Part shown: positions 27,101 to 36,890 of the stretch, in pieces
Numbering within the stretch: position 1 is the stretch's first letter
Layout: each line of letters opens with the position of its first letter
Assembly (NCBI GenBank): GCA_031264295.1
Contig: JAISED010000016.1
Coordinates: 32,662-96,661, forward strand
DNA from: Eubacteriales Family XIII. Incertae Sedis bacterium
GTDB lineage: Bacteria; Bacillota; Clostridia; Peptostreptococcales; Anaerovoracaceae
Direction of reading: 5' to 3'
DNA length: 64,000 nt
Notes under the pieces: model-generated
Databases searched by the model: none
Told to the model about the DNA's origin: nothing
The model's input: only the letters and a program-made list of their open reading frames with translations
Translations under genes and position numbers: made by a program

Positions 27101-30100
27101 TGGGATGGCGAAATGTATGTGCTGGTCGAGGAATTCAGCAAGAGGACAGGCGCGACGAACTACTATGTGGGACAGACGGTAAGAACAAAAACTCTACCTG
27201 ACAATACAAGACTGGAGGGTGTCTTTGTTATAGATCTCGGACGTTTCGCCGAAGTAGGCGATACATACACGGTTATAGACGGTTGGGTAGGCAGCCGCAT
27301 ACCCGGGGAGGCTAGGCGCCACGCTCAGATAGACTTCGGTACGGTTACAGTAGTAGACAAGACTCCGCCGATTCCTGCTCAGTCTACGAGCACACTCTAC
27401 AACGATACAAAACAGATCTCAGGAACATGGAAGGCGGACGGCGTTCACAACGCCGATAAACCGATGAAGATCTGGGTTGAAAGGAGCAACGGTACGCCAC
27501 TGAAGGAAGGCGGAGATACTAAGTACGGAAGTATTTCCGGCGAATCCGGCGGTACTTGGGAGTATACATTCCCTGATGGGACGACGCTTACAGAAGGTGA
27601 AACGCTCAGGGTTATCCTGGGGGACGCCAATGGCAATAATAATCCGAATAAAGGTTTGGATGTAGCCTTCCGTGATGCAAAATTCGCAAAGGCGCTGGAG
27701 ATTAAGGTTCAGAAAGCGAACTATAGCATCACTGCACAAAACGCGATTATAGGTTATGATATTGCCGAAACGATAACAGGAAATGAACAGCTGATCGCTC
27801 TTGTAAAAGGCAAGGGTATGAGTTACACAGGAGATACTTCTTTACCTGCAGATGTTGAGGTGAAGTCAACCGATTTCAAGGCGGTGGAAGGTGTATATAA
27901 TGTGACGCTGCAGATAAAAGACGATAATTCATATACCGCGTCTGCGAAGATCCGGGTACTGCCCAGGGATGTTGTGATCGCTGATGGTGAGCATTATATA
28001 GTAGGAGCGAATCATATATATCTCAGTGTGCAGGACGCGATAGCTTTAGTGAAGAGTCCAAAAGAAGAGCGTGCAGCTACTCTCATGAATCTGAGCAAGG
28101 CGGTTGCATGGAACAAAAATACCTTGGAAGAGGACGAAGCCGCATATGACTCGGATACGCTCGGGGATGATTCAGGCAGCGTAAGTGAAGGCGAATATAA
28201 GGCCATATTTAAAGCCGTGAAAGAACCGGACGCCAAGGTCGAAGTTAAAATATTTGTAAACTCAGGCCACGCGCCTACACTTGAGGTGACATCACCGATA
28301 GAGATAGATATCAATGATAAGGAATCGTCCCCCTATATTAAGGAAGGGGAGTTCCAGTACAAAGAAGGCGTTACCGTCAAGGACGAAGACCATAAAGACC
28401 TTTCAGTGGCTAATGTAGAATACGGAGGCTTCCTCGATCTGGACAAGGCGGGCATCTATCTGCTGGAGTATAAAGTGGTCGATCCGGATAAAAATGTTGC
28501 TACAGCGCCTAGAGTTGTTGTCATGAACGATGGCACATATCAAGTGGGCGATGATGATGGTAAGTTAGACAAAGACGATTATATAGTGCGGGCTAAGGGA
28601 TTTGCTATAAACCAAAAGGATGTATTAGCAGTTCCTCCAAACACGCAGGATGTTCAAGATGAGCAGGTGAAGGAGAGATCCGAAGCCAGCGCTTGGAACA
28701 GTCTTGCTGTGCCGTCCGCTGTCACCATAGAATATGACGACAGCAACAGATATACAAATGCGGTGGGTTCATATCTGATAAAAATATTGTCGGAGGTGAA
28801 TAATGCTGTGAAGCGCGACATAGTAGCTGTGGTCACTAACAAGGATATACTTGTTGAGGGCGACAGGTATGATATAGGCGCGAATAACGTTACGATCAAT
28901 ACAGCTAAGGCTACCGAAATCTTGGGAGACGATGGAGATCAACTGGGTGAGGAGTTGATCGCGCTTACCGGAGCGACAGCCTGGGATCGCGTCAACGGTA
29001 TGGGTGTAGTTACTGTCGTATATGATAAAGCCAAAAGCGGTGAGTTCAAAGCGGCGGAGGGCGAGTACGAGACCGTATTCTATGTAGACGCCGATCCCGA
29101 TGTGCGGGTAAGCGTGAAGGTCACAGTTACGGACGGCAACGCGCCGACGCTGACCGTACCGGCGATCACAGTTATAAAGCTGGGAGATGAGTATAAACCA
29201 ATGGTGGGCGTCAAGGCGTATGACGTCGAAGACAAAGACCTCACTGCTCAGGTTGTTGTCGATCCGTCTACTTTGGATACGAATACGGCTGGCGTGTATT
29301 CATTGACGTACAGCGTAACGGACAGCGATTTCAACACGAAAACGCAGGATGCGGTACTGGTTGTGGATGACGGAAGCTTCGTCATTGACGATGAATATAT
29401 ATTGAGCGCCAGGAGCTTTGTTATAAAGAATTCGGAAGTTGAGGCGGCGCATGATATTGACGGGCAGATCATTGAGAAGTCAAAAGCCAAGGCTTGGAAC
29501 GCCGTTACAGCGGCGCTACTGAATAATGATGACTTGCTTGTAGCGGACAGAGGCGGATACACCGCATTTCCTAGTGAATACAAGGTGAAGATCGCCATTG
29601 CAGCGAAACCCGCAGTGTCAAGGGGGATCACCGCAGTCGTTACAGATAAGGGTAACATTGGCACCAGTGATAAATACGCGATTGCGGCGGACGACGCGCG
29701 CATAAGCAAGAACCAAGCGCAGTACGACGTCAGTGATAATAACCTCAAAAAATGGACAAATGCAATAGCATGGCAGCTTATAGACTACAAAGTGCTTACT
29801 GCGGATGAGATCGGCGTGGGCAGTCACGAGATAGCTGCTACCGAAAATGTTTACCCAGTGAACTTCTTTGTGAAGGCTGAAACAACGACGAATACAAACG
29901 CTAACATAAATGTAAGCGATTTGAAACCGCCTACGCTCATAGTAGAAACGCCTATAGAAATCAGCAAGGGCGGAGCCTATGAAAAATTCGACGGAGTAAA
30001 TGCCTTTGACAATGAGGCGAGTGAAATTATTCCCAATGAAAAAATAGTGATAAGCGGCGACGAAGTTGACGTGAATACAGCAGGCGTATACAGGGTGGTG

Positions 30101-33100
30101 TACACTGTTACTGATAGCAATAGTATGCAGGCAACTGCCATTCGCGTGGTGATAGTCAATGACGGCACATATAAAAAAGATAATCACTATATTACAAGGG
30201 CAAAGAGCTTTGCCATAAAGGCAAGCGATGTTAATACATCAAGTGCAGCGGCTAAAGACGCTCAAATAATCATAAAGTCGAGGGCGCAGAGCTGGGATCT
30301 TGATACCGGTATAGCGCTGGGCGCCGTGGTCAAGAGCGACGGAGGATATACCAACGCTGAGAATAATTACAATATAACTATAGCGTCGAGCAGGGACGCG
30401 AATATTACCCGTAAGATAAGCGCTCTGGTAACGGATCGCGATGAAATGACAGAGCTTGAAGAGTATGTGATCGCTGCGAATAAGGCGAAGATCAATACAA
30501 GGAAGGCTAAGGCCATGCTTGAAGGCGGAAAGCTTGAGGAAGAACTCATCGCATTGATGAAGGCGGAGGCTTGGAAAGCATGGGGTTCAGAGGTGATCGC
30601 TCCTGTGGAAGTCGCGCTGAATTCTACGGATTTCACAGCGGCAGCGCAGGGAACATACGATGTAACCTTCCAGATTAAGGATAGTGATGCACCGACAGTG
30701 ACGGTTGAATTGACTGTAGACGACGGGACGCCTCCGGTACTTATCGTGCCAAGGATGAGGGAAATAGTTGAAGGCAATCCATTCAATTACGCCTTCGGCG
30801 TGCAGGCATATGACGCAGAGGATGAAGAACTCAGCGAGGATGATGTAACCTGGTCTGCCATCACATATAACGGCGAGGCTCTGGATAAGAACGAAAATGA
30901 CGCCAATGTAATAAGCGGCGCCGGTTTGTACCAGCTGAAATACAGCCTTACGGACAGCGATTTCAACACGGTCACAAAGAACATGGTTCTCGTTGTGAAC
31001 GACGGGCACTACGCGATCGGAGGGAACTATATCGTATATGCGGACAGCTTCGCGATAAAAGTCGCCGGAGTAGCTAAAGAGGCCAAAGACCAACAGATCA
31101 TAAATAAGTCTAAAGCCAAAGCGTGGTTTGTAAGTCCTAACGTGGAGCTCTATAGCGTTTCCGCCGCTGTGAAGGATGATGGCGGATACACCGATGCTGC
31201 GGATACATACAGGATAGTAATCGGCGCAAAGGATAATCCAAGCGCTACAATTAATGGCGATGTTGAGAAAGTGATCTACGCCATCGTAAGCGACAAGGAC
31301 GAAATCGTTGAAGGCATAGATTACATCATAGGCGCAAATAACATCAGCATAAACCTGACGACTGCACAGAGGGTCATCGAAAATCCGGATGAACTTATGA
31401 ATATTTCGCAGGTGCAGGCTCAGGCTTGGCATAAGGAGAATATGCATGAAACAGAGGTTCAGGTTGATTCCCACACCATAAAGGCCGAAGTGGGGAAATA
31501 CATAGCTGTGTTCAGTGTAATGAATTCTCCGGAAACAAAGGTCACAATCGCGGCGACGGTTTACGATGGAGGCGACCCTGTCCTCGAAGTGAGCACACCT
31601 GTGGAAATTGACATTAAAGACCTGGCGAAGTCGGGGTATATCATCGACGGCGACTTCAACTATATGCTCAATGTAACAGCGTATAATGAGGCCGAAAAGA
31701 AGACCTCGATCACAGACGCGGTCTGGTGGAGCGGCATAGTAGACCTGGATGTTGAAGGAGTCACAGTACTTAGGTACAATGTAACGAATGACGAAGGCAA
31801 CTCTGTTCAGGCGCCGCGTGTCGTCGTGGTAAACGACGGTTCGTATAAAGTGGACAACGACTATGTGGTACACGCGAGGAATTACGCCATATCGTCAGGC
31901 GCGGTAGCCGAGGCGATGTTGAAGGGCGGAGACGCGGTAAACGAGCAGATCAAGACCCACTCTTACGCCAAGGCGTGGAACGCCAAAACCGGCATGATAA
32001 CCGGCGTGAGCGTAGACCCGGGTTCCTATTCCAGCGCTCCGGCGATCTACAAGGTGGTAGTCTCGGCGAGGGATAAAGCTGAGTCGAAGATCGAGATCAA
32101 TGCGTGGGTAATGGACAAAGACCATGTGAGCGGCGGCGATGAAGAAGGCGGCGGCAACGGAGAATCCAAGTACATAATATCCGCGAACAATGTAATACTG
32201 CGCATATCGGAAGCGGCCAAAATCACGGATGAGCAGCTGATAGATCGCGCAAAGGCGGAAGTGGCCTTGAGAGCGGATTTCAAGCCTTCCGACAGCAATA
32301 TAAATGTAACACATAATGTAGTAGGCGCTCTAGGCGAGTATTATGCCACATTCGCAGTCGCCAATGAACCTACAACCAAGATAACAGTGAGGGTTACAGT
32401 GGTAACGGGCGACTCACCGGTTATTGACGCGCCTGATGTAGTGGTCGTGCCGGAAGGCAGCACGCCTGACTATAAAGAGAACGTCACAGTGACCGACCCT
32501 GAGGACGGCGACCTCGATCCGGACGACATAGTAGTTAACAATCCGCCGAGCACGGATGAAGCCGGTGTTTACGAAGTAGAACGTGAAATCACCGACTCCG
32601 ACGGCAATACCACGAAGGAGAAGGATCTGGTTGTGGTGGACGACGGAACGTTTGCGGTCGGAACCGACTATATATTAAAGGCTGCGGACTTTGTCATCAG
32701 CAAGGCGAGTGTAACGGGCGAGAACGCACAGATACTCTCGAAGTCAGGCGCGAAGGCTTGGAAGATAAAGCCTTTCAGCAAGGCGGATCCCTATGTGGCA
32801 GATAACGGTGGTTATACTGCAACTGTAGGAGAATATCCGATAAAGATAGCGGTACAGGGTGAGTCAAGTCTTGTACGCAGCATAAATGCCATCGTGAAGG
32901 ACGTCGTCGAAGGCGGCGGTGATCCCGGCGAAGGCGGAGGCGGCGATCCAGGCGGCGGTGATCCCGGCGAAGGCGGCGGCGATCCGGGAACGGGCGGCGA
33001 CGAGGACGGCTACATCATCGGAGCGAACCACATAACGATGCGCGTTTCGGAAGCTAGAGCTATAATCGACGGCAATCTTAACGACAAGCTGATCGATCTG

Positions 33101-36100
33101 GCGAAGGCGCAAGCCTGGAAGTCAAAGGGGCTGACGCCTGTGACTGCGGCGGTTGTGGAAGTCGGCTCACACACTATGAAAGCGGCAGTGGGCGTATATA
33201 CCGTAACATTTAAGGTGACGGACGACCCGGATACTACAGCTACAGTGAATGTCAATGTTGTAAGCGGAGAATCGCCTTCACTGGAAGCTCCGGATGTGAT
33301 AGTAGTACCCGAGGGCGGCGACCCCGACTATACAGAGGACGTTAAAGTAGAGGATCCTGAAGATAAAGACCTTTCGAATAAGGACGTGGTAGTCAATAAC
33401 CCGCCGGATACGGATGAGTCAGGCGTTTACGAGGTTGAGCGCGAGGTCACAGACTCCGATGGCAATACCACAACAGATAAGGGTATTCTAATAGTAGACG
33501 ATGGGACATATGTGTTCAATGATAAATATATATTGAAGGCTGCGGGTTTCATCATTGAGAAGACGAGTGTTACAGGCGAGAACGCGCAGATACTCTCGAA
33601 GTCGGGAGCGAAGGCTTGGTCGATAAGACCCTTCGGTACGACGGCGGCCGCTGTGAAGGATAACGGCGGATATAAAGCCGAAGTTGGCAGTTACCCGATA
33701 ACTGTAGCAGTGAAGATGGACAGCACTCTTGTTCGGAATATCACAGCCATCGTAAAAGACGTCGTTGTTGACGGCGGCGGTGATCCCGGCACGGGCGGCG
33801 GTGACCCCGGTGAGGGTGGCGGCGGTGATCCCGGCACGGGCGGCGGTGACCCTGGTGAGGGCGGCGGCGGTGACCCTGGTGAAGGCGGCGGCGGTGATCC
33901 CGGCACGGGCGGCGACAGTGACGGCGGTTATGTCATCGGCGCGAACCACATGACGATGCGCGTCTCGGAAGCGAGAGCCATAATCGACGGCAAGCTTAAC
34001 AGCAAGCTGATCGAGCTGGCGGCGGCGCAGGCTTGGCAGAAGAAAGGATCGGCGCCTGTGACTCCGGCGGCTGTTGAAGTCGGATCGCACACCATGAAAG
34101 CGGCAGTGGGCGTATATACTGTAACATTTAAGGTGACGGACGATCCGGATACGGCAGCCACAGTGAATGTCAATGTTGTAAGCGGAGAATCGCCTTCGCT
34201 GGAAGCTCCGGATGTGATAGTAGTACCCGAGGGCAGTGAACCCGACTATACAGAGGACGTTAAAGTAGAAGATCCTGAAGATGAGAATCTTTCGAATAAG
34301 GACGTGGTAGTCAATAACCCGCCGGATACAGATGAGTCAGGCGTTTACGAGGTTGAGCGCGAGGTCACAGACTCCGACGGCAATACCACGACAGATAAGG
34401 GCATTTTAGTAGTAGACGACGGAACCTACGCGGTCAATACCAAATACATATTAAAGGCTGCAGGTTTCATAATCGATAAGACAAGTGTTACGGGCGAGAA
34501 CGCGCAGATTCTCTCGAAGTCGGGAGCAAAGGCGTGGTCGATAAAGCCCTTCGGCACGACAGCGGCCGCTGTGAAGGATAACGGCGGATACAAAGCCGAG
34601 GTCGGTAATTACCCGATAACTATAGCAGTGAAGATGGACAGTACTCTTGTTCGTAACATCATAGCCATAGTGAAGGACGTCGTTGTTGACGGCGGCGGAG
34701 ATCCCGGCGAAGGCGGAGGCGGCAACCCAGGCGAGGGCGGCGGCGGAGATCCCGGTGAAGGCGGAGGCGGCAACCCAGGTGAGGGCGGCGGAGATCCCGG
34801 TGAAGGCGGAGGCGGCAACCCCGGTGAGGGCGGCGGCAGTGATCCCGGCACGGGCGGCGACAATGGCGGTGGTTACGTCATAGGCGCTAACCACATGAAG
34901 ATGCGCGTCTCAGAAGCGAGAACCATAATCGACGGTAAGCTTAACAGCAAGCTGATCGAGCTGGCGGTAGCGCAGGCTTGGCAGAAGAAAGGACAGGCGC
35001 CTGTAACACCGGCGGCTGTGGAAGTTGCTTCACATACCATGAAGGCGGCAGTGGGCGTATATACCGTAACATTTAAGGTGACGGACGACCCGGATACGGC
35101 GGCCACAGTGAATGTCACTGTTGTAAGCGGCGAAGCGCCCTCAATGGAAGTACCTGAGTTAGTGGTCGTGCCTGAGGGCAGCGATCCCGACTATACGGAC
35201 GGCGTCGAGGTGTACGATCCTGAGGATGAAGACCTCACGAAGGACGATGTGGTGGTCAACAATCCGCCTAGTACCGGTGAGGGCGGCGTTTACGAGGTAG
35301 AGCGCGAGGTCACCGACTCCGACGACAATACCACGACCGGTAAGGGTATCGTAGTGGTAGATGACGGAACGGTTACGGTGGATCCCGAAAGAGAGTACAT
35401 CGTAAGGGCAAAGAACTTTGCGATAAAGGCGGCCGATGTAAAGGGCAGCGACGCGGAGATTCTGTCGAACTCATCGGCGCAGGCATGGCGAGTGTCGCCA
35501 TTCGGAAACGTAGAAGCTGTAGTGACAGATAACGGCGGCTATAAAGCCCATATTGGGACATATGATATAGTGATAGCTGCAGCGGATAAGACTGCTGTAA
35601 AGCGTAATATAAAAGCGATCGTAAAGGATGAAGTGTTCTCCGGAGACTCGTGGGTCATCGGCGCCAACAATTTCAAACTGAAGCTCGGTGAGGTTTCAAG
35701 TCTTAATGAAGCGACTATCATAAAGCTCGCTAATGCAGAGGCTTGGCGGAAATCAAACACATCGCCGACGGCGGTTGTAGTAGCGGTAAACGATATAAAG
35801 GCTAAGGAAGGCACGTATAACGTTACCTTCGCGGTTAAGGCTGATACCAATGTGACGATAAGTGTTAAGGCTACTGTCGTAAATGATACACCGGGCGGCG
35901 GGAAAATAGATCCGAAACCACCTGGTGGCAACGACGATAAGGACGATGATAAAAAGGGCGGCGATGAGGATGACGACACAACGCCTCCACCGGAAGGCGG
36001 CGGCACAACACCTCCATCAGGCGGTGATGATGACGAAGAAAAACCCGACACCCCAGGAACCGGCGTGCTCCCAACTCCGCCGCAGTACCAGCCGGCGCCT

Positions 36101-36676
36101 CAAGCGCCTGTGACTGTAGTACCAAGGACGGACGACGAGCAGGAAGATGAACCCGTGTTCGAAGCAGTGGCAGCACCGCCTACTAACAATACGCCGGCGC
36201 AACCGCCCAGCTATGGCGGGAATATCCGTACACCGAGCAGGAATGCGGCGACCCTTGCGGAGATCATCAGTGAAGGCATTCCGACATTGAGGTTAGGGAA
36301 TCTTCAAATACCTCTGACCGGAGGAAAGATGGGAGACTCGGTGTGGGCGCTTATGAACCTCGTGCTCGCGATATTCGGTCTGGTGCTCGCGTTTATGACC
36401 TTCTTGAGACTGATGAGACGCAGAACACAGTCGCCCAAGATCGAAGGCAAGGCAAGGAATATGTCCTTACTCTCAGTCGTAATGGGTGTAGCGGCTGCGG
36501 CACTCTTCCTGATAACGGAAGATGTCAGCCTGCTGATGGTACTGTTCGACATGTGGACTGCCCCGACTGCCCTGCTGGTAGCAGTGGAAATAGTCTTGAT
36601 GGTAGTCAGCAAGGAAGTACACTACGCTGAAAGCGGTTCAGCGGAACAGTTCGGTTCAGATGAGATCGGAGTTTAA
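24140..36676 (+). CDS. Giant secreted multi-domain protein (DUF5011-type Ig repeats) with C-terminal membrane domain
   Basis: 4178 aa. Signal peptide 1-38; a Ser/Asp/Asn-rich acidic stalk to ~315; one InlB-type B-repeat ~317-381 (FTVKFYDYNLELIG...FTGWNT...YALYD); a pectate-lyase-like adhesive region ~388-870 (NVTNWDQFRKAYNNAG, LQIDGQGHG); then ~1194-3917 with nine DUF5011-type Ig domains (APTLTVPAITV...GVYSLTYSVTDSDFN), each flanked by pairs of ~80-aa modules starting like YIIGANNI or YIVRAKGF. Gly/Asp/Pro linkers (GGGDPGEGGG) separate the later units. Residues ~3918-4030 are acidic, Pro-rich; ~4044-4178 form the same membrane domain as the 1845-aa protein (IPLTGG, VWALMNL, LITED, LMVLFDMWT). 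No LPXTG. Likely a long cell-surface adhesin or scaffold. Confidence 0.85.
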   Translation: MERMSKGAMNRWRRMLAFVMVLTMLAQPFALQGFAFAGGYESYNSENAVDYSAAGNGGSDSAVGSIADSNLEANTASDSDSKASIVGSEANDDSEAVKGSSSDSEVKTDTDAKNGSGADIIPGTAGGSSEDEKNLVSNYFTEALYTEASQTYSPAEVNGTGSENGTGGSQTVNNPTVTNGTDSGNYEGTNGSQTGNNPSQINESESELGVSGDGSQIVNDPANGDGSQIVNDPANEDGSQTVNEPTGEDESQTVDDPTGATGNEGDENKDKDQTGTDEPSDESNIENGSDDEDIIENPNPDENLTPSDEGEMNENGQLVFTVKFYDYNLELIGEEQKVVQGESAVEPAEEDIPILTGAAFTGWNTDEWTNVNKNLSVYALYDMMFQPLGTTVNVTNWDQFRKAYNNAGVSRIVLNVPINRANGYEDSKYNLKARTVSLQIDGQGHGIFFTSGNTFLIDNNAAGTLEIQSLGMVRGVGKIGAGDALVKGNGKWKIYISGELTQYGNPFMLANTPNSTVYFGGTTTWTNAGNKSAINAMKVQFMQNCKASISAERNVIELNADKGGSGVEPSFEAFEGAIVNLNSTGNGKYEAGALVMYSKNPNSSSSTSDKSKPYLMIRGATVTASSYAQDIGNDAGTFVIQGRGGTISITGGAKVTVKADRQAAFLTQVNQSSFEISGSGTHVVLEQNTGSSSASGVSAAMRFRYIDDQNLTIKDNATLRVTKLDGNAAAIRFGEGKRNSFIAETGGKLFVEHRGGTGSTGHDPVSSDTLNAAYSAIQFADNDFSFIVRDKSAIELIARAGPALEAGANDNGLVKLEKGGIFIARGNTASANRGIFAMDRNCQFIISEPLYFDFANTRSDGGLVFEVNGTGGSQFSSNNSDIAVWNRGWDIKGNPSKMWNTQEFSFSLTGTNYETFYSSSKPSYFSASNFGRMTNYTRINGNNYPPTVKQSLKPTNADKYIYGEVTMLEAYDVDFNSHDFVPVSRPAWDGEMYVLVEEFSKRTGATNYYVGQTVRTKTLPDNTRLEGVFVIDLGRFAEVGDTYTVIDGWVGSRIPGEARRHAQIDFGTVTVVDKTPPIPAQSTSTLYNDTKQISGTWKADGVHNADKPMKIWVERSNGTPLKEGGDTKYGSISGESGGTWEYTFPDGTTLTEGETLRVILGDANGNNNPNKGLDVAFRDAKFAKALEIKVQKANYSITAQNAIIGYDIAETITGNEQLIALVKGKGMSYTGDTSLPADVEVKSTDFKAVEGVYNVTLQIKDDNSYTASAKIRVLPRDVVIADGEHYIVGANHIYLSVQDAIALVKSPKEERAATLMNLSKAVAWNKNTLEEDEAAYDSDTLGDDSGSVSEGEYKAIFKAVKEPDAKVEVKIFVNSGHAPTLEVTSPIEIDINDKESSPYIKEGEFQYKEGVTVKDEDHKDLSVANVEYGGFLDLDKAGIYLLEYKVVDPDKNVATAPRVVVMNDGTYQVGDDDGKLDKDDYIVRAKGFAINQKDVLAVPPNTQDVQDEQVKERSEASAWNSLAVPSAVTIEYDDSNRYTNAVGSYLIKILSEVNNAVKRDIVAVVTNKDILVEGDRYDIGANNVTINTAKATEILGDDGDQLGEELIALTGATAWDRVNGMGVVTVVYDKAKSGEFKAAEGEYETVFYVDADPDVRVSVKVTVTDGNAPTLTVPAITVIKLGDEYKPMVGVKAYDVEDKDLTAQVVVDPSTLDTNTAGVYSLTYSVTDSDFNTKTQDAVLVVDDGSFVIDDEYILSARSFVIKNSEVEAAHDIDGQIIEKSKAKAWNAVTAALLNNDDLLVADRGGYTAFPSEYKVKIAIAAKPAVSRGITAVVTDKGNIGTSDKYAIAADDARISKNQAQYDVSDNNLKKWTNAIAWQLIDYKVLTADEIGVGSHEIAATENVYPVNFFVKAETTTNTNANINVSDLKPPTLIVETPIEISKGGAYEKFDGVNAFDNEASEIIPNEKIVISGDEVDVNTAGVYRVVYTVTDSNSMQATAIRVVIVNDGTYKKDNHYITRAKSFAIKASDVNTSSAAAKDAQIIIKSRAQSWDLDTGIALGAVVKSDGGYTNAENNYNITIASSRDANITRKISALVTDRDEMTELEEYVIAANKAKINTRKAKAMLEGGKLEEELIALMKAEAWKAWGSEVIAPVEVALNSTDFTAAAQGTYDVTFQIKDSDAPTVTVELTVDDGTPPVLIVPRMREIVEGNPFNYAFGVQAYDAEDEELSEDDVTWSAITYNGEALDKNENDANVISGAGLYQLKYSLTDSDFNTVTKNMVLVVNDGHYAIGGNYIVYADSFAIKVAGVAKEAKDQQIINKSKAKAWFVSPNVELYSVSAAVKDDGGYTDAADTYRIVIGAKDNPSATINGDVEKVIYAIVSDKDEIVEGIDYIIGANNISINLTTAQRVIENPDELMNISQVQAQAWHKENMHETEVQVDSHTIKAEVGKYIAVFSVMNSPETKVTIAATVYDGGDPVLEVSTPVEIDIKDLAKSGYIIDGDFNYMLNVTAYNEAEKKTSITDAVWWSGIVDLDVEGVTVLRYNVTNDEGNSVQAPRVVVVNDGSYKVDNDYVVHARNYAISSGAVAEAMLKGGDAVNEQIKTHSYAKAWNAKTGMITGVSVDPGSYSSAPAIYKVVVSARDKAESKIEINAWVMDKDHVSGGDEEGGGNGESKYIISANNVILRISEAAKITDEQLIDRAKAEVALRADFKPSDSNINVTHNVVGALGEYYATFAVANEPTTKITVRVTVVTGDSPVIDAPDVVVVPEGSTPDYKENVTVTDPEDGDLDPDDIVVNNPPSTDEAGVYEVEREITDSDGNTTKEKDLVVVDDGTFAVGTDYILKAADFVISKASVTGENAQILSKSGAKAWKIKPFSKADPYVADNGGYTATVGEYPIKIAVQGESSLVRSINAIVKDVVEGGGDPGEGGGGDPGGGDPGEGGGDPGTGGDEDGYIIGANHITMRVSEARAIIDGNLNDKLIDLAKAQAWKSKGLTPVTAAVVEVGSHTMKAAVGVYTVTFKVTDDPDTTATVNVNVVSGESPSLEAPDVIVVPEGGDPDYTEDVKVEDPEDKDLSNKDVVVNNPPDTDESGVYEVEREVTDSDGNTTTDKGILIVDDGTYVFNDKYILKAAGFIIEKTSVTGENAQILSKSGAKAWSIRPFGTTAAAVKDNGGYKAEVGSYPITVAVKMDSTLVRNITAIVKDVVVDGGGDPGTGGGDPGEGGGGDPGTGGGDPGEGGGGDPGEGGGGDPGTGGDSDGGYVIGANHMTMRVSEARAIIDGKLNSKLIELAAAQAWQKKGSAPVTPAAVEVGSHTMKAAVGVYTVTFKVTDDPDTAATVNVNVVSGESPSLEAPDVIVVPEGSEPDYTEDVKVEDPEDENLSNKDVVVNNPPDTDESGVYEVEREVTDSDGNTTTDKGILVVDDGTYAVNTKYILKAAGFIIDKTSVTGENAQILSKSGAKAWSIKPFGTTAAAVKDNGGYKAEVGNYPITIAVKMDSTLVRNIIAIVKDVVVDGGGDPGEGGGGNPGEGGGGDPGEGGGGNPGEGGGDPGEGGGGNPGEGGGSDPGTGGDNGGGYVIGANHMKMRVSEARTIIDGKLNSKLIELAVAQAWQKKGQAPVTPAAVEVASHTMKAAVGVYTVTFKVTDDPDTAATVNVTVVSGEAPSMEVPELVVVPEGSDPDYTDGVEVYDPEDEDLTKDDVVVNNPPSTGEGGVYEVEREVTDSDDNTTTGKGIVVVDDGTVTVDPEREYIVRAKNFAIKAADVKGSDAEILSNSSAQAWRVSPFGNVEAVVTDNGGYKAHIGTYDIVIAAADKTAVKRNIKAIVKDEVFSGDSWVIGANNFKLKLGEVSSLNEATIIKLANAEAWRKSNTSPTAVVVAVNDIKAKEGTYNVTFAVKADTNVTISVKATVVNDTPGGGKIDPKPPGGNDDKDDDKKGGDEDDDTTPPPEGGGTTPPSGGDDDEEKPDTPGTGVLPTPPQYQPAPQAPVTVVPRTDDEQEDEPVFEAVAAPPTNNTPAQPPSYGGNIRTPSRNAATLAEIISEGIPTLRLGNLQIPLTGGKMGDSVWALMNLVLAIFGLVLAFMTFLRLMRRRTQSPKIEGKARNMSLLSVVMGVAAAALFLITEDVSLLMVLFDMWTAPTALLVAVEIVLMVVSKEVHYAESGSAEQFGSDEIGV
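33000..35140 (+). repeat. Three near-identical ~0.92-0.95-kb coding repeats
   Basis: The GANHxxMRVSEAR segment begins at 33023, 33941 and 34886, giving unit lengths of 918 and 945 bp. Large blocks are nearly identical in DNA, including the DUF5011 domain and the GGGDPGEGGG linker, while earlier copies in the gene have diverged. This is recent in-frame amplification at the membrane-proximal end. Confidence 0.85.
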
Positions 36677-36753
36677 TTTAAAGCTCTGAAAGGCCGAATC
36701 CTAACGGATTGAACCGAGCGAAACGACCTAAATCTAAAATGACATAAATAAGG

Positions 36754-36794
36754 AGAGCCGCCTCAATGGATTAAAGATTGAGGCGGCTCTTTTC
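36754..36794 (+). terminator. Rho-independent terminator after the 4178-aa gene
   Basis: AGAGCCGCCTCAAT and ATTGAGGCGGCTCT form a perfect 14-bp stem around GGATTAAAG, followed by TTTC. The stem resembles that of the terminator after the neighbouring surface gene (GAGGCGGC core). Confidence 0.85.
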
Positions 36795-36890
36795 AATCGT
36801 TTTACGTCTCACATTGTAATCTGGGAGCTTGGCGTTTGTAACTTGGATTTGTAACTTGTAACTTGGGCTTTCATTTCTCATTGAGAATCC

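Noticed and set aside
33488..34894. Minus-strand open frames over the giant gene's linker regions
   Set aside because: Shadows of the repeated GGGDPGEGGG and Ig coding sequence; no start signals and biased composition.
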